A stretch of DNA of 64,000 nt, from positions 19,924,501-19,988,500 of the forward strand of contig JAPMAC010000209.1 of NCBI GenBank assembly GCA_028671895.1, given 5' to 3'. This document shows positions 57,852-64,000 of this stretch, in pieces. The position numbers and the translations under genes are program-made. This DNA is from Oenanthe sinensis (lineage: Eukaryota > Streptophyta > Magnoliopsida > Apiales > Apiaceae). Under the pieces are notes generated by a model, which made no database searches, was not told the origin of the DNA, and was given only the letters and a program-made list of their open reading frames with translations. Each line of letters starts with the position of its first letter. The first letter of the stretch is position 1.

Positions 57852-60800
57852 ATGCAGGGAACTAGGGTAAAGAAAGTAACCCTAATCCTGGACAGTGGAT
57901 GCTCAGGACATATGACTGGAAAGAAATCCCTGCTTACAGACTTTGAGGAAATGGCTGGCCCAGAAGTATCCTTTGGAGATGGCAACAAAGGACAAACACT
58001 GGGATATGGCAAGATTGTACTTGGGAATGTCATCATTGAACAAGTAGCTCTAGTTGATGGCGTAAGGCACAATTTAATAAGCATAAGTCAACTTGGAGAC
58101 AAAGGTTACCATACTGGCTTTGACAACAAAGAGTGTCTTGTGACTCACAAAGAAACAGGCATTGTGGTTTTCAAAGGACACAGACATGGTAACATTTATG
58201 AAGCCAGCTTGGAGGATTGCATAAACAGTGAAGTCACATGTCTATACAGCAAGGCCTCAACTGAAGAAAGCTGGAAATGGCACAAGAAACTGTCACACAT
58301 CAACTTCAAAACACTCAACAAGTTGGTTAAACAGAATCTTGTAAGAGGATTACCACAGGTTGATTTTGTACAAGATGGACTTTGTGAAGCATGTCAACTT
58401 GGAAAACAAAGGAAATCATCCTTCAAGAGCAAGACAATAAATACCATTTCTGAACCCTTTTATTTACTGCATCTTGATTTATTTGGTCCAGTAAATGTTA
58501 TGCAATTAACAAAAATAAATACACTCTTGTTATTGTAGATGATTTTACAAGATTCACATGGGTTTTCTTTCTACATTCAAAGGATGAAGCTTCATGACAC
58601 ATAATAGATCATATCACTTTTCTGGAAAGAAAATCAAAGAAAACAATAAGAATTCTGAGGAGTGACAATGGTACTGAATTCAAGAATTCAATCATGGAGA
58701 ACCACTGTGCATCAAAGGGAATTACTCAACAATTTTCTGCGCCAGGAACTCCTCAACAAAATGGAGTTGTGGAAAGAAAGAATAGGACACTCATAGAAGC
58801 TGCCAGAACAATGTTGGCAGAGTCTAAGCTGCCAGTATATTTTTGGGCTGAGGTAGTCAATACAACATGTTTCACTCAAAACTGCACTCTAATAAACATG
58901 CATGGAAAGACTCCCTATGAAATGATAAAGGACAAGAAGCCAAGTGTGAAACACTTTCACATATTTGGATGCAAGTGTTATGTACTGAAAGTACATCCTG
59001 AAAATCTAAGCAAATTCGAAGCCAAGGCAGATGAATCAATCTTTCTTGGATATGCATCGAACACAAAAGCATTCAGAGTGTTTAATCCCAGAACCAAAAT
59101 TGTTATGGAATCTATTCATGTTGCATTTGATGATAAAAAGTTTACAGAATTGCAGGATGAGTCAGAGTCTACAACACTGGAATTTGAAAATCTAAAAAGT
59201 TATGAGATAAATGAAGAAGAAGAGGATGAAGACCCTAGAATAAATCCTGAACTAACACAGGAACCTGCACATTCTGAGGGGGAGCCAGAAAATTCAACTC
59301 CAAATAATTCAGAGTCTAACAGGTCAGGGTCTACCCAGACAGAGTCTATCCAGACAGAGTCTAGACAGACAAAGTCTAACTCATCAGGGTCTAGATCAAG
59401 CAACTCTAAACTCTTGTCAGAGTCAAGCAATTTAGGGGGAGCCTCTTCATTTGAATTTCAGTCAAATACAGAAGATGCAAATGACTTAGGGGGAGTTTCA
59501 AGTTCAAGAACCAATCTTTCACCTGCTAGAAAATGGACAAGGAATCACACTCCTGACTTGATAATTAGTGATCCTGAGAGTGGTGTACAAACAAGAACAA
59601 CCACTCAAAATGAATGTCTTTATAGCTGTTTTCTCTCAAAGAATGAACCCAAGAAAATTGAGGAAGCCTTGCAAGACCCTGATTGGATTATTGCAATGCA
59701 AGAAGAATTGAATGAATTTGAGAGAAATAAAGTGTGGGAACTTGTACCAAGACCTAGAGATAGATCAGTGGTTGGTGTAAAATGGGTGTATAGAAATAAA
59801 CTTGATGAGAATGGAACTGTAGTAAGAAATAAAGCAAGGCTAGTTGCAAAAGGATACTCACAGGAGGAAGGAATTGACTATGATGAAACTTTTGCACCAG
59901 TAGCAAGATTGGAAGCTATTAGAATGTTTCTAGCCTTTGCAGCTCATTCAAAATTCAAGGTGTATCAGATGGATGTGAAAAGTGCTTTCTTAAATGGAGA
60001 ATTGGAAGAAGAAGTCTATGTGGAGCAACCACCAGGATTTGTTGATCCAAAGTTTCCTGATCATGTTTACAGGTTAGACAAGGCACTATATGAATTGAAG
60101 CAAGCACCTAGAGCATGGTATGAAACTCTTTCAAAATTCCTTCTTGAAAATGGATTCACAAGAGGTACCATTGACAAAACTCTCTTTATTAGAAAATATA
60201 AAGGTGATATTTTGCTTGTCCAAATTTATGTTGATATTATATTTGGATCTACTAATGATAATCTCTGTAAAAAGTTTAGTCAACTAATGCAGTCAAATTA
60301 TGAAATGAGCATGATGGGAGAATTAAACTTCTTTTTGGGGCTTCAAGTCAAACAGAATGATGATGGAATTTTCATCAATCAAACAAAGTATGTAAAAGAA
60401 CTGTTGAAAAAAGTTTGATATGCAAGATTCTGCAACTGCTAAAACTCCCATGTCAACAGCTACTAAGCTAGACTCTGACCTAAAGGGTAAGAAAGTTGAC
60501 AACACTAGTTACAGAGGTATGATTGGCTCATTGTTATATTTAACTGCTAGTAGACCAGATATAATGTTTGCAACTTGTCTGTGTGCCAGATTTCAAGCTG
60601 ACCCTAGAGAATCACACTTAATAGATGTGAAAAGAATTTTTAGATATCTCAAGGGGGCACAAACTCTTGGACTTTGGTATCCTAGAGAGTCAGATTTTTT
60701 ACTAATTGGCTATTCAGATTCTGACTATGCAGGATGCAAAGTAGATAGGAAAAGCACAACAGGACAATGCCAGTTTCTTGGCAACAGATTAATTTCTTGG

Positions 60801-61166
60801 TTTAGCAAGAAATAACAGACTGTATCAACCTCAACAGCTGAGGCTGAATACATTGCAGCTGGAAGTTGCTGTGCTCAAATCCTGTGGATGAAAAATCAAT
60901 TGCTTGATTATGGACTAACATTCTCAAATATTCCTATGTATTGTGATAATACTAGTGCTATTAAAATTGCAGAGAATCCAGTCCAACACTCCAGAACAAA
61001 GCACATTGATGTCAGGTATCACTTTATTAGAGAACATGTTGAAAATGGTACTGTGACACTTCACTATGTTCCAACTGACAGACAGATTGCAGACATTTTA
61101 ACAAAACCACTTGATGAGTCTACCTTTCTCAGACTGGTAGGTGAATTAGGTATGTTAAATATGTAA
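57852..61166 (+). pseudogene. Element 2 pol: protease, integrase, reverse transcriptase, RNase H
   Basis: In order: protease (LILDSGCSGHMTG), pre-integrase (WHKKLSHINF, CEACQLGK), integrase (HLDLFGPVNV, RSDNGTEF, GVVERKNRTL), a Ser/Thr-rich hinge, RT (WVYRNKLDENG, MDVKSAFLNGELEEEV) and RNase H (DSDYAGCKVDRKSTTG, TAEAEYIAA, TKHIDVRYHFIREH). Lesions seen: a frameshift near 58,510, a TGA near 58,597, a one-base gain in an A-run near 60,407, and a TAA at 60,813. In addition one Asp codon of the RT active site is missing at 60,233 (YVD-IIFGS in place of YVDDIIFGS). The copy cannot encode active pol. Pol opens in the -1 frame relative to gag. Confidence 0.9.
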
Positions 61167-61269
61167 GTGATCAAAAATTACAAGAAGCAAGGTATGTACT
61201 TTAATTATAGTCCCTGTCTTAACACACTGTGATTAATTGTTAGTGCAACATTTTGTTTGGTATTTTACC

Positions 61270-61410
61270 TTGACAGAGTCTAGTTTTTAGACTCTGACGA
61301 GTCTGTAGACTCTGACGAGTCTGTAGACTCTGAAAGTCAGTAGACTCTGAGAAAATTATTGCCTAGACTCTGAAACGGTTAAAATTCGCGCCTGCAGACT
61401 CTGATTGCAT
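61270..61410 (+). repeat. AGACTCTGA repeats in the pol-ORF3 spacer of element 2
   Basis: The 472-nt spacer 61,167-61,638 holds six or seven copies of AGACTCTGA, the reverse complement of the LTR motif TCAGAGTCT, plus one or two forward copies, packed in 61,276-61,408. There is no clear TATA box between them and the ORF3 start. The remainder is plain leader-like sequence. Confidence 0.8.
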
Positions 61411-61638
61411 TTGAAATGTTCAAATGACTTGAAATAGGCGGTACCAGTTATCTTTTGACCGGAGACAAGCTATAGACTCGTGTGTATTGTATGCAACTTG
61501 AACAAAATAGAATTTTTCATACAATTTACTCACTTGTTTATTGCAATTGATTTCTAAGGCAAAAATATTCACAGAGCTTTTTACGAACCCTAGCTAATTT
61601 CTTCAAGCTTCTCCATCACTTTCAAATCAACAACTTTA

Positions 61639-64000
61639 ATGGCTGCCGTTTCTACTGTCATGAGGGGACCCAAGGCGATTGCGTTCACATTTGGGGATTT
61701 CGAGTTCATGACCACAAATCATGTTGCTGCTCTTGGAGATAAGAAAGGGGTAGACGCTGACTACTACCCTGTGATGGATTTCTTGGAGCAATCCGAGCTA
61801 CACTACATTCTCAAGGCATCACCAGTCATTCACATGGATGCTGTATCACAAGTATGGAGCACTGCAAAGGTAGTTGATCCTTCTCAGGATCAACCAGGTA
61901 AAATAATGTTTACCTTTGGTTCAACTACTTTTGATGTCACTGCAGATGTGCTTAATTCTGTGTTTAAACTGCCTGTTAAATCCTCTTTTGATGAAATTGT
62001 ATCTGATGATGACATTAAAAGCATGTTTAAGGCAATAGGTTATTCTGCTAGCTTAGATAACATGAGCAAGATAACTAGGCCTTACTTAAGGAAAGAATGG
62101 TCATTTTTCTTCGATCAAATTGCTAAGTGTTTTACTGGTAAGTGTAGTGGATTTGATGCTATTACTGCTATTACTTATCAAATTGGTCATAGTCTCCTAT
62201 TTGATAGAATAATCAACATTGGTGATATGTTGCTCACTCAAATGGGAGCAAAATTAAATAATGTGCATGAGGGGAGAAAAAAAGTCTACTATCATAGATT
62301 TCTTATGATTCTCCTCAATCACTTCATTCCTGACATGTCAACCAAGTTGGCAGATGATTGCTGTGTGCAGGCAAACAAACAGCAAATGAGGATATTCTCT
62401 GACATTAAGAGAATTGATGACAAGAAGAAGAGTCTACCTGCAATGACATATCCACAGGTAATGCAGGTAAAACTCTCATCCTACAAACCTTCTATCTACA
62501 ATGCTTCATTTTTTGGTGGTGAAATGGTGCAGGAACAAGTAATGGAGAGTCCCCCTGCACCTACCCAAGTCACCCAATCCCCTTCAATTATACAATCTTC
62601 CAAACCAAAATCCAAAAAGAAACCAACCTCTGGTGTCTCTCAACAGGCACCAGTTGTAAAGAGGAGAAAATTGATTCAATCTAGGCTTATAGATGAGCAC
62701 AGTGATGAGGAGCTCAATCCACTAGAGAAGCAAGTTGTTGAAGGACTTTCTTTGCTAAAGGAAGGTCATGATACACTTGATTCTAACCTTCAAGCCAAGT
62801 CTGTAGACTCTCAAAAGGCTACAGACTCTGAAAAACCTAGGGAAGCACCTCAGGATTCTCACATTGAGTCTCCTGAGAAATCTTTTGCTAAGAAGTACAG
62901 AAGGTTAAGGAAGGCTTATTCTACACACACACACAAGCCTGTTATTATTACTAACCCTGTTTTGCAGGAAACAGATGCTCCCAAGGCTCCTGCAGAGCCA
63001 GACTCTGAAATCAAGAAAACACCTGAACCAGAGTCTAATGTTGAGTCAGAGTCTAGACTGCCTTTAGACTCTGATCATGAAACATTTTAGGAAGGAATGC
63101 CATTGGATGCAGCTCATGCCTAATTGATGAGATGATTACTCCAAGTGATGAGGCACTGCTACTCTTATATCCTTTGGTGGAATCATTTGAAGATCCAGAG
63201 CAATATCAGACTAAACTCAAGTCTTGGATTTTCTTTCAACCTATGAAGCCCTAAGGAAGAGAATGGAACAGGAGCTACAAATGTCTGCACAGGATGTGGT
63301 CAAAAATCTCTACAGCTACCTATTCAACTCTTCATTCGAAGTGCAAGCAGCTGGGCTCATAGAAGGCAGAACTAATGAAGTTATCAAAGCACTAGGTGTG
63401 CCAGACTCTGAACAGAAAATTATAAAGAATCCTAAAAAGCTTAAGGTCCACAAAAGGAGAGCATCAGAGTCTGTTGCTGAGTTGGAAACTGAGATTGAGC
63501 AACCAATTTTTAACTATGAAGCAATTTGGGATAATGGAGTTACCTACAGGACAACCATTCAATGGATCTCTCAAATTCAACCTCTGTCAAGATAGGTGGC
63601 TGACTATCTTGTCCATAATATAGGTACAATTGCCAACAAATACATCTATCCAACCTACCAAAGTAGACTGGATCAATTCAAGGGCACATATTTTCAAAGA
63701 GTAAGAAGGGAACTGCAGGACCTCTTCAATCTCACAGATGCCCAGGCAATCAATGCAATCCATCTCAGGGCCTTTCATCACAAGTTGGATGCATTTATTC
63801 TTGAAGAACAACAGGAGGTAGCAGGTGGTGCAAGGCAGTTGGAGGATGGGACTAGTGCAACAGTGGTGACTAGTGATAAAGATGCTCAGTCTGCCTCACC
63901 CACACAAGAACCACCTAGTCAGAGGTTGGGTGATAGTGGGGCAGGGGAGTATGCTATCGGGCCCTCCTTGACAACTCATCAACGAGCTGATGAGAACCCC
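61639..64000 (+). pseudogene. Element 2 third ORF (so-called env-like), right end outside the window
   Basis: From ATG at 61,639 the frame is open for 483 codons to a TAG at 63,088. The N-terminal globular domain contains KIMFTFGSTTFDVTADVLNS, LRKEWSFFFDQIAKCFTGK, ITYQIGHSLLFDRIINIGDM and YYHRFLMILLNHFIPD, with the same order of motifs as ORF3 of element 1. Then come a Ser/Pro/Lys linker and a basic VKRRKL cluster, and an acidic region. Downstream, 63,224-63,595 (TYEALRKRMEQELQMSAQDV) and 63,596 to the edge (QSRLDQFKGTYFQRVRRELQ, FHHKLDAFILEEQQ) lie in another frame with one further TAG at 63,593, so at least one frameshift and one or two stops break it. No signal peptide or membrane segment is visible. 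Its function is unknown. Confidence 0.8.

Larger units (their letters stand above)
54758..64000 (+). mobile_element. Element 2: Sirevirus-like Ty1/copia retrotransposon, right end outside the window
   Basis: A 5' LTR (54,758-55,502), primer site, intact gag (55,540-57,840), damaged pol (57,852-61,166), a repeat-bearing spacer and a long third ORF from 61,639 run to the window edge without reaching a 3' LTR. It was inserted into the gypsy relic on its left. The layout matches element 1, but LTRs, repeats and proteins differ clearly, so it is a separate family. The 9-mer TCAGAGTCT and its complement recur throughout. Confidence 0.92.

Noticed and set aside
1..64000. tRNA, rRNA or other RNA genes
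   Set aside because: I found no cloverleaf with conserved A and B boxes and no rRNA core sequence; only a covariance-model search could exclude small RNAs.

Overview
This window is nuclear DNA of a flowering plant, almost certainly a eudicot. The grounds are spliced gene structure, an AFB2-type auxin-receptor gene with a miR393 site, and a dense, nested population of plant Ty1/copia and Ty3/gypsy LTR retrotransposons primed by initiator-Met tRNA. The species cannot be told from the sequence alone. Only one host gene is recognisable: a three-exon TIR1/AFB F-box auxin co-receptor at 49,063-51,405 on the plus strand. Nearly everything else is transposable-element sequence of various ages or AT-rich sequence without recognisable content.

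Layout: 1-1,946 is the 5' end (LTR, primer site, gag) of a Ty3/gypsy element on the minus strand. It abuts an older chromovirus-like relic (1,947-5,300). At 5,504-9,288 lies a very long gypsy LTR plus the tail of its integrase. That tail is cut by a copia element ('element 3', 3' LTR 9,289-10,632 and 25,345-25,783), which is itself split by a younger, complete 14.7-kb copia element ('element 1', 10,633-25,339) flanked by 5-bp CTTCA target duplications. Further right are the 3' ends of two more copia elements joined in opposite orientation (element 4, 28,972 to about 31,150, minus; element 5, about 31,155-33,708, plus), a probable copia LTR remnant, a broken transposon ORF, and a very long copia LTR (38,197-43,356) carrying a small gag-only element (39,667-41,267). 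Then come a solo LTR (44,475-45,655), a terminal-inverted-repeat element (47,246-48,201), the AFB gene, a DUF4283 relic, a copia LTR fragment, a chromovirus pol relic, and, inserted in that relic, a second large copia element ('element 2', 54,758 to beyond 64,000).

Elements 1 and 2 share the order LTR - primer site - gag (several zinc knuckles) - pol (protease, integrase, reverse transcriptase, RNase H) - spacer - a long third ORF. This is the layout of the Sirevirus (SIRE/Maximus) group of Ty1/copia. Both carry inactivating lesions, so neither copy looks autonomous as it stands. Their third ORF, called env-like in this group by convention, shows no signal peptide or membrane segment in what can be read here. 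It carries basic nuclear-localisation-like clusters instead.

The most striking pattern is regulatory. Six different copia LTRs in the window each have their own family-specific short repeat array in the U3 part, upstream of a TATA-like box. The motifs differ completely between families (ATCTCGATC, TCAGAGTCT, GTTGCGCCTG, ATCRATTGAT, TTCGACACATG, and a 70-bp GACAACAA-rich duplication) while the position is kept. In the two elements where the pol-ORF3 spacer is visible, that spacer repeats the motif of the element's own LTR. This suggests an enhancer-like module reused in front of the third ORF.
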